Assembly (NCBI GenBank): GCA_947482805.1 | Contig: CANKLK010000004.1 | Location: forward strand, 1-37,034 | Origin: Flavobacteriaceae bacterium | GTDB taxonomy: Bacteria; Bacteroidota; Bacteroidia; Flavobacteriales; Flavobacteriaceae | Direction: 5' to 3' | DNA: 37,034 bases | In this document: piece after piece, positions 7,719 to 16,693 of the stretch | Layout: every line of letters begins with the position of its first letter | Numbering within the stretch: position 1 is the first letter of the stretch | Made by a program: the position numbers and the translations under genes | The notes under the pieces: model-generated | The model's input: the letters and a program-made list of their open reading frames with translations, nothing else | Databases searched by the model: none | Told to the model about the DNA's origin: nothing

Positions 7719-10625
7719 TTATTGTTTAATTAATTTCATTGTTTTAGAACTATTGTTGCTATCAATTGCTTTAACTAAATAAACTCCGTTACTCAAATCA
7801 TTTACATCAAATAGATAATTCTCTGATGAAATGGTATTAAAAGATTTTACTAACTGTCCGGTTATTGAATATATTTCAACATTAGTAACTAAATGATTAA
7901 TGCTAAATGTTCCTAAAGTAGGATTAGGATATATACTTAGATCATTGACAATGTCAAATTCTTGAGAACTTAAGGTTGCCTGTTTATTTCCATATACTCT
8001 AAATCCTCCTGGTTCTATTGATATATTTTGAGAAGTTGAAGTAACATTAATCGTTGTATTATCCATCAAATTATACCAAGTTCCAGTAAAAGGAAAACCA
8101 CCCGAAGTGTTTAACGTATTATCTGAAAAATTAGTTCTCACAAAAACATAGCTTAATGATGCTGTTTGGCTTGTACTTGTGTATACATCTAATCTTGGAC
8201 TACCAGTTTGAGATAAATTCCAACCAAATTGACCGTTCTCAAAAACAGGTTCATTTTTCTTCAAATCAATCATCTTTGCCCAAGCATTATAAACGGCACT
8301 TCTGTTTGTATCTCCTAACCAATTTTCTGTCCATTGTGGTTGTGGCTTGGTGTCTAGTTTACAATCTGGATTTGAAAAAGAAACATTGCCATTATTACAC
8401 GTCCACAAAGACCTATCCCAACCTAAATCGCCAAAATGCCACATCATTTTTGGCCCTGGCACTAAAAACAGTACAGCACCCATGGCGGGAAGTCTTTGAT
8501 GCACTTTAAATAAATTTCCTTGAGTTTGACCAGCTTCATTTAATGCCTTATAAACCACTCGTTCTTCATCATGACTTTCGGCATATCCTATCATTCTATC
8601 AGAAGGATCAGTAACTCCGTTTAAATCGGCAAAATTCCCTTTTAATAAATTAGCATAGGGATCGGTCATTTTACGCCATTGCAATATTCCTTTTGCATCA
8701 CCATTTCTTAGATAATTAGCCCATTCTACTTCTTCTGATGCAGAACCACCAGTTCCTAAATGTTCAAAAATAACTAATGAATTTGGATCAGCTGCCCACT
8801 GATTGTCGGCATACCATTTCAATTTGGCAACTCTATCTGACTGATAGGCATTGGTGCAACCTTCGTCTAATGAAGTACAAGAGTTAGTAAAACCTTTTGT
8901 TAAATCCCAACGGTATCCATCAATCTTAAACTCATTAATCCAATATTGAATGGTACGGGTTGCGTAAGTATTGGTAACATTTCCGCCTGGACCAGTTTCT
9001 CTAAAATGGTTCAAATCGCTACCAACATTATAAGAATGTTTGGGTGTTAAGTTTATATATGGATTCTCTGAAGTTGTTCTCTCGCCATTAGTGTTTGTAT
9101 TAGCCCAACCATCATTATCTGGATCAAGCATCCACATTCTTTCAAGAGGGGAACGTCCAAAAACATGGTTTAAAGCTAAATCTAAAATCACGGCTATACC
9201 ATTTTGGTGGCATAAATCGATAAGCTCTTTCAATTTAGCAGGCGAGCCATAACGCTTGTCTAAAGCCATATGAAAAGCAGTGTTATAACCCCAACTCATG
9301 TTGCCTTCAAATTCCATTACGGGCATTATTTTAATAGCATTGATCTTAAGATTTTTAAAATAGTCAATTTTATTAATTACATCTTGATAGGTTCTATTAG
9401 CATCGAAATCTCTAACTAGAATTTCGTAAAAAACCAGATCTTTCTTTTTTGGTTTAACAAAATTTGTAGTTGCACTACTCCAATTGTATGAAAACAAAGT
9501 GTTTGATCCAGTCTGTAGAACAGTAACCTCACGTTCTTGACCAGGTGCAATAGTTGCATAAACCGGAAGTCCAGGAAATGCTCCTAAAGTTATAATCTCA
9601 GGATCATCAAATGGAGACAAAACTAAAGTTGAAAAAGGATCGGCTGTTTTAACAATTGATGGTGATCCAATTGGAAGATTCACAACATCACAAACCCAAT
9701 ACTGGTAAGCATATATTTGACCTGGAACTAAACCTGTTAATTCTAACCAAAATTTTGTAGAACCAGAGGTGTTATCTTTTTTCATTGCATATGCTGATGT
9801 AGGTTGCCAGTTGTTGAAACTTCCGGCAACATATACAAAACTTTTAAAAGGGGCATTTAAAACTAAAGTTGCCTTGGTAGGATCTGAAGTATTATAATTG
9901 ATTCCATCAACTAATCCGGAGGGTATTGGTGCTGACACTACAGGAGTCCCATTAATTACAACGGAAAATTTAGCTGTGAAGGTTGTAATTCCTTGCGTAA
10001 TTTTTAGTTCATAATTTTTATTTACAGTAACATTTGTATCTGTAAATGAATATGAAACTGTAGTTTGCGTGTTTAAAGCTGTGGTTGAACCATTAACAAA
10101 TAATTGATAGGTAGCATTTCCGTTAGTGTTGTTTGCAGTAATAGCAACGTTTGAACCACTTGTTATAATATTACTACTATTTAATAATGGTGCTGTTAAA
10201 GTATATTGAAAAGCACCTACAGGAATGAAAATATCTGGTCTTGTTTGCAAAGCTCCATCAGCTGATCTAAAAACAACACAAATCTGTGTTATAGAACTAT
10301 TAGTTGGCACTCCAAAATACGTGTATAAATCTGGTGTAATTGTTAAGGTGTAATTTGAAGTAGTCCCGACTTGTGTCAACTGAGGATGTAGCGGACTAAC
10401 AAAATTAGTACTGCCTTTAATGTTTTGAAATGCAACTCCATTAACGGTAACGCCTATGTAGGCATAAATTATCCCTGTATAGGGAGCTAATTCTGTTCCA
10501 GTTTTATTAAATGTAATTGTAACTGGCTGATCTGCGAGAACTGTAGTTGGAGATGTTGTTACTTGTCCGAAAGACACAGAAGAAAAAACTACCAGGAGTA
10601 TCAGGATAAAATATTTTCTTTTCAT
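7719..10625 (-). CDS. T9SS-secreted GH13 alpha-amylase
   Basis: This 968-residue secreted enzyme has a signal peptide (residues 1-20, 'SVSFG|Q'). Beta-rich N-terminal domains follow, including an E-set/CBM48-like stretch around 255-345 ('VYVAGSFNNWQ'). The GH13 barrel runs from about 395. Its conserved regions are 'LDLALNHV' (481-488), nucleophile D574 in 'DGYRWD', acid/base E621 in 'IFEHLG', and the transition-state Asp D686 in 'ESHDEERV'. The last 70 or so residues ('IYPNPTLGTFSIN' to 'KTMKLIKQ') form a type A T9SS sorting domain. It therefore probably acts outside the cell on starch, filling the role that the SusG lipoprotein has in Bacteroides. It is the last gene of the susC operon. Confidence 0.93.
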   Translation of the reverse strand: MKRKYFILILLVVFSSVSFGQVTTSPTTVLADQPVTITFNKTGTELAPYTGIIYAYIGVTVNGVAFQNIKGSTNFVSPLHPQLTQVGTTSNYTLTITPDLYTYFGVPTNSSITQICVVFRSADGALQTRPDIFIPVGAFQYTLTAPLLNSSNIITSGSNVAITANNTNGNATYQLFVNGSTTALNTQTTVSYSFTDTNVTVNKNYELKITQGITTFTAKFSVVINGTPVVSAPIPSGLVDGINYNTSDPTKATLVLNAPFKSFVYVAGSFNNWQPTSAYAMKKDNTSGSTKFWLELTGLVPGQIYAYQYWVCDVVNLPIGSPSIVKTADPFSTLVLSPFDDPEIITLGAFPGLPVYATIAPGQEREVTVLQTGSNTLFSYNWSSATTNFVKPKKKDLVFYEILVRDFDANRTYQDVINKIDYFKNLKINAIKIMPVMEFEGNMSWGYNTAFHMALDKRYGSPAKLKELIDLCHQNGIAVILDLALNHVFGRSPLERMWMLDPDNDGWANTNTNGERTTSENPYINLTPKHSYNVGSDLNHFRETGPGGNVTNTYATRTIQYWINEFKIDGYRWDLTKGFTNSCTSLDEGCTNAYQSDRVAKLKWYADNQWAADPNSLVIFEHLGTGGSASEEVEWANYLRNGDAKGILQWRKMTDPYANLLKGNFADLNGVTDPSDRMIGYAESHDEERVVYKALNEAGQTQGNLFKVHQRLPAMGAVLFLVPGPKMMWHFGDLGWDRSLWTCNNGNVSFSNPDCKLDTKPQPQWTENWLGDTNRSAVYNAWAKMIDLKKNEPVFENGQFGWNLSQTGSPRLDVYTSTSQTASLSYVFVRTNFSDNTLNTSGGFPFTGTWYNLMDNTTINVTSTSQNISIEPGGFRVYGNKQATLSSQEFDIVNDLSIYPNPTLGTFSINHLVTNVEIYSITGQLVKSFNTISSENYLFDVNDLSNGVYLVKAIDSNNSSKTMKLIKQ

Positions 10626-10642
10626 AGCTTAAAAGATATAAA

Positions 10643-10674
10643 ATGGACTGAGAATAAAATTAATCTCAGTCCAT
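10643..10674 (-). promoter_or_regulatory. stem-loop between susE-like and amylase genes
   Basis: ATGGACTGAG (10643-10652) and CTCAGTCCAT (10665-10674) form a perfect 10-bp stem with a 12-base loop. It lies 24 bases after the susE-like stop and 17 bases before the amylase ATG, on the minus strand. The tract after it on that strand (ATTTTATATCTTTT) is only moderately T-rich. It could be a leaky terminator, a processing site or a stability element that sets amylase expression below that of susCDE. Confidence 0.65.
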
Positions 10675-10697
10675 CATTTTTTAAAATTTTTTTATAA

Positions 10698-11822
10698 TTA
10701 ATCTACTGATATAACTTTTGTGATAGTATTAATTTTGAATTTTCTTACTGCATCTGGTCCTATGTATTTAAAATTTGAATCCCCATCATTAGCATTTACT
10801 AATTCAGAATCAATTGTATATCCATCATTTACATAAGAAGGGTAATTTTTGTTTGGGGAGCCCCAACTATCCCCACCATCGTTAGCTAACCAAACTCTAA
10901 AGTTGGCATCACCAGCTGGGTTCATTCTAATTACAGCTTCATAAACTCCGGGAGCGATTAAACCTAACTCTGATTCATTACTACCTGACCAAGACCAACC
11001 ACCTGGTGTTGCTGCTCCAACTAACCAATAAGAATTAGCGGCTGTAGCACCTTGAAATGCAGTAATTGTTTTCTTGTTCTCATCAATTTTTAAACGATGA
11101 ACACCTGGTGCTCCGATAAATCTAAAATTAGAGTCACCATCATTTGCATTTTCGAAATTTGAACCAATCTTATATCCTAAACCTGTATAATAAGGAAAGT
11201 TTCTACCAGAGTCCCAATTTCCTTCTTCGGTAAAAAATCTAAATGTATCATTAGCAAAAGTAACGTTTGCTGTTAATACGTTATCATCACAAATTAAATT
11301 TAAAGGAGAATTCCAGTTCCAACCAGCAGAAGGAATTCCGGCACCTACAGCAAATTGACCTAGACAACCATAAGGTGTAACTAAATAGGTAATTGTGTTA
11401 GAGTAAGCTGGATCAGAAGAACCAACTGTAGCTTTAATTCTAATATCTACTGGACTTTGAACAAAAGGTGTTGCACCTGCTACCAAAGCGGCAAAGTTAA
11501 GTTGCCCTGATTGAACAGTAATGAATTCACTTGTAGTAGTCGCTAAAACTTGAGCAGTAGAAAAGTCAGATCCTACAGGCGCTAACTCAACTGAATATTG
11601 AATTTCAGTAGGTGTTGAAAAATCAGGTTGTGACCAAGTCAAGGATATTCCTGGATTGGATGGAGTGTTTTCATTTAGAATAACTGAATCACCTGTTAAT
11701 GGAGTAATTATTGAAAATGACTCTGCTGGTGTAATAAACTTTAAATCTTGCTCGTCTTCACACGAAGTTAAAAGAAAAGCACTTATTGTTAATACAAAAA
11801 TTGATTTTACTATTTTTTTCAT
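10698..11822 (-). CDS. SusE-like outer-membrane starch-binding lipoprotein
   Basis: This 374-residue lipoprotein has a signal peptide ending 'LLTSC' with the lipidated Cys at 21. A SusE N-terminal Ig-like domain spans about residues 33-145 ('SFSIITPLTGDSV', 'ISLTWSQPDF'). Two tandem starch-binding-type modules follow, at about 155-270 and 270-374. Their homology is visible in the repeated 'ANDGDSNFRFIG' and 'ANDGDSNFKYIG' followed by similar strand sequences. Family knowledge: SusE and SusF bind starch at the cell surface without hydrolysing it. The gene sits 17 bases after susD in the operon. SusE is preferred over SusF because only two binding modules are present. Confidence 0.88.
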   Translation of the reverse strand: MKKIVKSIFVLTISAFLLTSCEDEQDLKFITPAESFSIITPLTGDSVILNENTPSNPGISLTWSQPDFSTPTEIQYSVELAPVGSDFSTAQVLATTTSEFITVQSGQLNFAALVAGATPFVQSPVDIRIKATVGSSDPAYSNTITYLVTPYGCLGQFAVGAGIPSAGWNWNSPLNLICDDNVLTANVTFANDTFRFFTEEGNWDSGRNFPYYTGLGYKIGSNFENANDGDSNFRFIGAPGVHRLKIDENKKTITAFQGATAANSYWLVGAATPGGWSWSGSNESELGLIAPGVYEAVIRMNPAGDANFRVWLANDGGDSWGSPNKNYPSYVNDGYTIDSELVNANDGDSNFKYIGPDAVRKFKINTITKVISVD

Positions 11823-11839
11823 CTTATTTTATTTTTTTA

Positions 11840-13462
11840 TTAATAACCTGTGTTTTGTGTTAAATTTGGGTTTGCTACTAAAGCTAGTTGTGGAATTGGA
11901 AATAAATTACGGTTTGAAGAAATTGCCACGCCGCCGGCAGCATTACCCTTCCAAGCCCATATGTAATTACCTCCTGAATATTTTCCAAATCGAATTAAAT
12001 CTTGTCTTCTGTGAGCCTCCCAATGTAGTTCTCTTGATCTTTCATCAAGTAAAAAATCTAGAGTAACTTGATTCGAAGCAACATTAGCAAAATTTCCATC
12101 ATTTGCTCGTTCTCTTAGAGCATTGATATAACCCAACGATTGTGAAGTAGCGTTTGCTTGAGAACTTCCATTAGTAGCTCCATCTTTTCTCATTTGAGCT
12201 TCAGCATACATTAAATAAGCATCGGCTAATCTGAAAAGTGGAAAATCAGTATCAACGAAAGTTGAATTTGATCCAGGAACACCATTTGAACTAACATTAG
12301 AATATTTAGCCAAAATATAACCTTGATTTCTATTATTAATGTCTAAGATTTCAAGAGATCTATTCCCTCCACCTGTAAGGGTTTTTCTAGCGTCAAAGTC
12401 GTAATCAGCTCCGTTGAATTTTTCAACAAATTGTTTTCTAAGACGAATAGCTCCACCCCAACCTCCAGCGCCAACGCCTAAAGAGATTCCATTTTGTTCT
12501 AACGAACCAACTGAACCATTTGTCATTACTGTTGTAGGACCATAATTTTGAGTAACTAAGCCGTCTGACTGTATGGCAAAAATCATTTCAGTAGAAGTAT
12601 CGTTATCTGCTTTAAAATTATCTAAATAATTTAGTTCTAATACATATCCTCCAGCAATAATAGCTTCACATTGAGTCATACAATCTTGATATCTGTTTTG
12701 ACCTATGTATACTTCTGCATTTAAATAAATTTTAGCTAAAATCATACGAGCAAACGCTTGATCTAATCGACCAGACTCATTTGTACGAGGTGCTTTCAAT
12801 TCAGGTATAACAGCTGTCAATTGACCTTCAATGTATTCAAAAAGTTGTTGTCTATTATATTCTACTCCAGCAACAGCTACAGGTTGATCTTCAGTATTAA
12901 ATGCAGCTTTTCCATAAAGATCCATTAAATGATAATAAGCCAATGCTCTCATGGCTTTCATTTCATTTCTGTAATCTTCTATATCACTAAGTAAAGTTGG
13001 ATCATTTACACCTCTAGACGAAAGTTTACTCGGAGTAGTTTGTCTTAAATACTCATTACATAAAGCAACATGAAACATTCCTCTACTAAACATACCTCTA
13101 ACAATTACATTATCAGATGTCCAAATGTTGCGTTGTAAATCCCTAACACCTCCATCATTTTCGTAACTCCAAATGGCTTCATCTGTGGTTAGATTTTGTA
13201 AATACCATAAACAACGTCCGTATTGGCTCGTACCTGCGTCAATTCCACCAATATTTGATGAAGTTGGTCCGTCTGTACCAGTCAATGCCAAGTTACCATA
13301 AACACCTGCTAAGCCTTTTTTGTAGGCATCTTGTGATTCAAAAAACTCATCCGAAAGGAATACCTGCGGATTTTCAGGTGTGATATCCAAATCGCTTTCA
13401 CATGATGTAAACATCATATAAGCGAAAAAGATAAAAACGAAATTAATTTTAAATTTTTTCAT
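11840..13462 (-). CDS. SusD-like glycan-binding lipoprotein
   Basis: This 540-residue protein is a RagB/SusD family member. It has a lipoprotein signal ending 'MFTSC' (Cys 21), the usual early 'EFFESQDAYKKGLAGVYGNLA' region in short pieces, and a C-terminal half with 'LFRLADAYLMYAEA', 'YINALRERAND' and 'LLDERSRELHWEAHRRQDLIRFGKY' spread over about residues 415-495. Those are hallmark SusD motifs. SusD forms the lid on the SusC barrel and binds the oligosaccharide at the surface. The neighbours (GH13, SusE-like, GH65) point to alpha-glucans as ligand. It starts 9 bases after the susC stop. Confidence 0.95.
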   Translation of the reverse strand: MKKFKINFVFIFFAYMMFTSCESDLDITPENPQVFLSDEFFESQDAYKKGLAGVYGNLALTGTDGPTSSNIGGIDAGTSQYGRCLWYLQNLTTDEAIWSYENDGGVRDLQRNIWTSDNVIVRGMFSRGMFHVALCNEYLRQTTPSKLSSRGVNDPTLLSDIEDYRNEMKAMRALAYYHLMDLYGKAAFNTEDQPVAVAGVEYNRQQLFEYIEGQLTAVIPELKAPRTNESGRLDQAFARMILAKIYLNAEVYIGQNRYQDCMTQCEAIIAGGYVLELNYLDNFKADNDTSTEMIFAIQSDGLVTQNYGPTTVMTNGSVGSLEQNGISLGVGAGGWGGAIRLRKQFVEKFNGADYDFDARKTLTGGGNRSLEILDINNRNQGYILAKYSNVSSNGVPGSNSTFVDTDFPLFRLADAYLMYAEAQMRKDGATNGSSQANATSQSLGYINALRERANDGNFANVASNQVTLDFLLDERSRELHWEAHRRQDLIRFGKYSGGNYIWAWKGNAAGGVAISSNRNLFPIPQLALVANPNLTQNTGY

Positions 13463-13471
13463 AGTTTTTTT

Positions 13472-16468
13472 TTAGAATTTTAAATTAGCACCAAATAAAA
13501 TTTGTCTTTGACGTGGATAAATAGTGTTATCCAAACCTCCATTGATTTCTGGATCCAATCCAGAATATTCAGTAATTATAAAAGCGTTTTGAACACCTGT
13601 AAATAAACGTAATGATGCTTTACCTTCAAGCCATTCAGGGAATGTATAACCTAAAGTTATATTGTCCATTCTTAAAAAGGATCCATTTTCAACATAAATA
13701 TCCGATAAAGCTATTAAACCTGTAGGAATTGCAAAACCTGTATTATTGAACGAATTAGGTATATTAGCTAGCTGCCCATCATTATTAACTGCATAATCCG
13801 AATAAGCCCTTGTAGCATTTACCTGATTCAATATTCTGTTGCCTATACTAGCTCTTAAGAAAAATGAAAAATCAAAGTTTTTATAATTCATGTTAGATGA
13901 AAAACCAAAAACAGCATCTGGATCTGCATTCTTATATAAATATCTATCATTTTCGTTCACAATTCCATCTCCATTCAAATCAGCAAATGCACCGTCTAAT
14001 GGACTTCCATCAGTATTATATAATTGCTTGTAAACAAAGAAAGAGTCTGGTGTAAATCCTACTCTTCTTATAAGTGAAGTACCTCCAAAACCTGCTCCTG
14101 AACCTCCCAAAAACACTTCTGTTTGTCCTGCAGGCAATGATTCAATTCTTCTTTCAAACTTAGTAGCATTGAAATTTACATTCCAATTAAAATTATCTCC
14201 TTTTACTACATCTGCATTTATATTTAACTCAATACCTTTTGTAGAAAAGCTTCCACCGTTTGCTGGACCTTGGTTCCCAAAATTACTTCCATCTGCATAA
14301 GGAGTTTCATTAAAATACAAATCATCTGTTAATTTATAAAATGCATCTAAGCTTCCTGAAATTCTTCCGTTAAATAATCCATAATCTAAACCTATATTGT
14401 AAGAAGTTGTTTCCTCCCATTTTAAATTAGGATTATACGATTGAGGAACACCTACTACAAATGAATCTCCACCAAAACTGTATTGAGAGTTTGGTAATCC
14501 GGTAGTATATCTTGGTAAGTAAAAATCTCCAACTGGAATAGCCTGCTGACCAGAGATACCCCAACCTAAACGTAATTTTAAATCAGAAATTAATTTACTG
14601 TCTTTGAAAAAGTCTTCCTTCATTTTCCATGCAAAAGCAGCCGATGGAAAATTACCCCAACGGTTTTCTTCAGAAAAACGTGAAGTCCCGTCTCTTCTCA
14701 TTGCTAGAGTTAATAAATACTTATCTTTAAATCCAACATTAGTTCTTGCAAAGTAGCCTATCAATACTTCATCAGGACTTGCTGGGAAACTTTCGACTGA
14801 TGTAGGATTATTTCTGTTTCCACTTCTAAAACCATTGTATTGAAACTTCTGATATGAATAACCTGCTGTCGCCTCTAAACTAGTGCTGCCAAATTTTTTG
14901 TTAAATACAAAATAAGCATCTAATAATTTATTTCTTCTTGTATCTTCATCTTGAATATTAGTACCAATAAAATTATTGTTTAAAATTTCACTAGAACCAA
15001 TACCGGAAGTTCCTTTATTTATTCTTCTAACACCATTAGACTCATCAAAACCTAAATTAACAACCGCTCTCAAAGAAGGAAAAAAATGGAACTTGTAATC
15101 AATTTCAAAATTTCCTAAAAAACGATTATTTACTCCTCTATCATTTGTTTGTAATAAATCAGCGACTGGGTTTCTTGGAGATTGAGCGGCTAAACCTGTT
15201 GGATCACTAGGATTTTCATATTCAAAAAAACCACTAAAGTTATTACTATAAGGGTTATAGACTGGTTTCGTTGGGTCAAAACGAATAGCTGTTCCCTCTA
15301 CCCCATTTGCAAAACGATTACGTTCATTACTATACAACGCTGAAACATTAAATTTTAAATGATCATCTAAGAACCTTGGGTTTAATGAAAGAGAAACATT
15401 ATTTCTTGTAAATTCATTTGTCAACCTAAGTCCTTCTTGATAAGTATTATTAATGGTTAACTTGGCTGGAATTCTGTTAAACAATTGACCTCTAATAGAC
15501 AAGTTATTATCTACAAAATCTGTTCTTCTATAAATGGCGTCTTGCCAATCAGTATTATATAATTGTTGCGCCTCATTTTGAGGTGTAGAAGGATCATCAA
15601 CAATATTTGGATTAATAATCCCTAATTCGCCTACTCTACCAGGATGATTTTGTTGTAAAAAACTTGAATACTGTTGAGCATTCATTATGTCTAATTTATT
15701 CAATATCCGACCTGAACCATATTGAAAATTATAATCTACTGACAACTTTTTTCCTCCACGTTTTGTCGTAATAATAATAACTCCATTCGCAGCTCTTGCA
15801 CCATAAATTGCAGAAGCAGAAGCGTCTTTCAAAACGTTAAAACTTTCTATATCATTTGGGTTTAAAGAAGCCAATATAGAAGTTGCGCCAACATTAGAAT
15901 CATTAGAAACTGGAAGACCATCAATAACAATCAATGGATCATTAGATGCACTAAGAGAAGAACCTCCTCTAATTCTAATTTGGTTACCACTTCCAGGAGC
16001 TCCACCTCCAGAATTAATTGTTAAACCCGCAATACGACCAGAAAGTAAATTTTCAGCCGTTACGTTTGCGCCTTTATTAAAATCTTTTGAAGCTAATTGA
16101 GTTACTGAACCTGTAGCGTCTTTCTTCTTAACAGACCCATACCCAACTTGCACCACTACTTCTTGTAATTGGTTAGCACTTTCATCAAGACTGATGCTTA
16201 CTTCTTTTTGACCAGTATAATTTAAAGTTTGGGATTCATAGCCAATAAAACTTAAGACAACTTTGTCTCCGTTTTTTAGCCCTGCTAACTTAAATTTTCC
16301 GTCAAAATCTGTTGTTGTGCTTTGATTAGCACCTTGAACTACTACATTTACTCCAGGCAAGGGTTGATTCGATTTTTTATCAACTACTACACCACTTAAA
16401 CTTTGAGCCAATAAACTAAAAGGCAACAACAGGAATAAAAATAACAACTTTTTGTAAATTGTTTTCAT
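13472..16468 (-). CDS. SusC-like TonB-dependent outer-membrane transporter
   Basis: This 998-residue protein has a signal peptide (about 1-22), a carboxypeptidase-regulatory-like domain at about 23-100 ('LSGVVVDKKSNQPLPGVNV'), a TonB-box-like 'EVVVQVGYG' at 103-111, and a plug domain at about 115-235 with 'LLSGRIAGLTINS' and 'DASASAIYGARAANGVIIITTKRG'. A long beta-barrel follows and ends in 'ILFGANLKF'. This is the classic SusC/RagA layout. It imports oligosaccharides too large for porins, powered by TonB, together with SusD. It is the first gene of the minus-strand operon and is divergent from the LacI-type regulator across a 225-base gap. The length is typical of the family. Confidence 0.95.
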   Translation of the reverse strand: MKTIYKKLLFLFLLLPFSLLAQSLSGVVVDKKSNQPLPGVNVVVQGANQSTTTDFDGKFKLAGLKNGDKVVLSFIGYESQTLNYTGQKEVSISLDESANQLQEVVVQVGYGSVKKKDATGSVTQLASKDFNKGANVTAENLLSGRIAGLTINSGGGAPGSGNQIRIRGGSSLSASNDPLIVIDGLPVSNDSNVGATSILASLNPNDIESFNVLKDASASAIYGARAANGVIIITTKRGGKKLSVDYNFQYGSGRILNKLDIMNAQQYSSFLQQNHPGRVGELGIINPNIVDDPSTPQNEAQQLYNTDWQDAIYRRTDFVDNNLSIRGQLFNRIPAKLTINNTYQEGLRLTNEFTRNNVSLSLNPRFLDDHLKFNVSALYSNERNRFANGVEGTAIRFDPTKPVYNPYSNNFSGFFEYENPSDPTGLAAQSPRNPVADLLQTNDRGVNNRFLGNFEIDYKFHFFPSLRAVVNLGFDESNGVRRINKGTSGIGSSEILNNNFIGTNIQDEDTRRNKLLDAYFVFNKKFGSTSLEATAGYSYQKFQYNGFRSGNRNNPTSVESFPASPDEVLIGYFARTNVGFKDKYLLTLAMRRDGTSRFSEENRWGNFPSAAFAWKMKEDFFKDSKLISDLKLRLGWGISGQQAIPVGDFYLPRYTTGLPNSQYSFGGDSFVVGVPQSYNPNLKWEETTSYNIGLDYGLFNGRISGSLDAFYKLTDDLYFNETPYADGSNFGNQGPANGGSFSTKGIELNINADVVKGDNFNWNVNFNATKFERRIESLPAGQTEVFLGGSGAGFGGTSLIRRVGFTPDSFFVYKQLYNTDGSPLDGAFADLNGDGIVNENDRYLYKNADPDAVFGFSSNMNYKNFDFSFFLRASIGNRILNQVNATRAYSDYAVNNDGQLANIPNSFNNTGFAIPTGLIALSDIYVENGSFLRMDNITLGYTFPEWLEGKASLRLFTGVQNAFIITEYSGLDPEINGGLDNTIYPRQRQILFGANLKF

Positions 16469-16499
16469 ACATTTTGTTTAGGTTAAAAAATAATTTTGT

Positions 16500-16519
16500 G
16501 CTTATACTTTTACTTCGAA
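16500..16519. repeat. 20-bp shared element, copy at susC promoter
   Basis: GCTTATACTTTTACTTCGAA occurs here and again, identically, at 17787-17806 before the transporter gene. It ends 31 bases from the susC ATG and overlaps or follows the weak -7-like TAACTTTC (minus strand, 16517-16524), where a regulator site would affect initiation. Relative to its gene, this copy is in the opposite orientation to the other. Confidence 0.85.
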
Positions 16520-16575
16520 AGTTAAATTTAGGTAAAAAAATGAACTTAACTAAAAAACGCTTGTTAAATATGTTT

Positions 16576-16589
16576 CGAAAACGTTTGCG
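16576..16589. promoter_or_regulatory. candidate LacI-family operator
   Basis: CGAAAACGTTTGCG is a near palindrome (6 of 7 bases per half-site) with the central CG typical of LacI-family operators; its core AAACGTTT is perfect. It lies in the gap between susC and the LacI-type gene, about 107 bases from both start codons. Confidence 0.5.
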
Positions 16590-16631
16590 TGTTGAAAACT
16601 TTTTGGTTTTTATAATTAATTAACGCTAAAA

Positions 16632-16662
16632 TTGATAGTATAAAAAATATCCTATACCTTTA
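16632..16662 (+). promoter_or_regulatory. promoter of the LacI-type regulator
   Basis: TTG (16632-16634), a 20-base spacer and TACCTTTA (16655-16662) fit the Bacteroidota TTG/TAnnTTTG pattern except for the last base. The predicted transcription start is about 25 bases before the ATG. Confidence 0.5.
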
Positions 16663-16693
16663 TTCAGAATTAAGTATTTATCAAATTCCCACC

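Noticed and set aside
8156..8509. 117-codon open frame on the plus strand within the amylase gene
   Set aside because: It lies wholly antisense to a clear GH13 catalytic region and has no family features; it reflects low-stop composition.
11656..12066. 136-codon plus-strand frame spanning the susE-like/susD junction
   Set aside because: It is antisense to two well-supported genes and shows no recognisable domain or start context.
16469..16693. Clear Bacteroidota promoter for susC
   Set aside because: The best minus-strand candidate, TAACTTTC at 16517-16524, lacks the final G and a TTG at a good distance; the promoter may need an activator, so no promoter feature is called.
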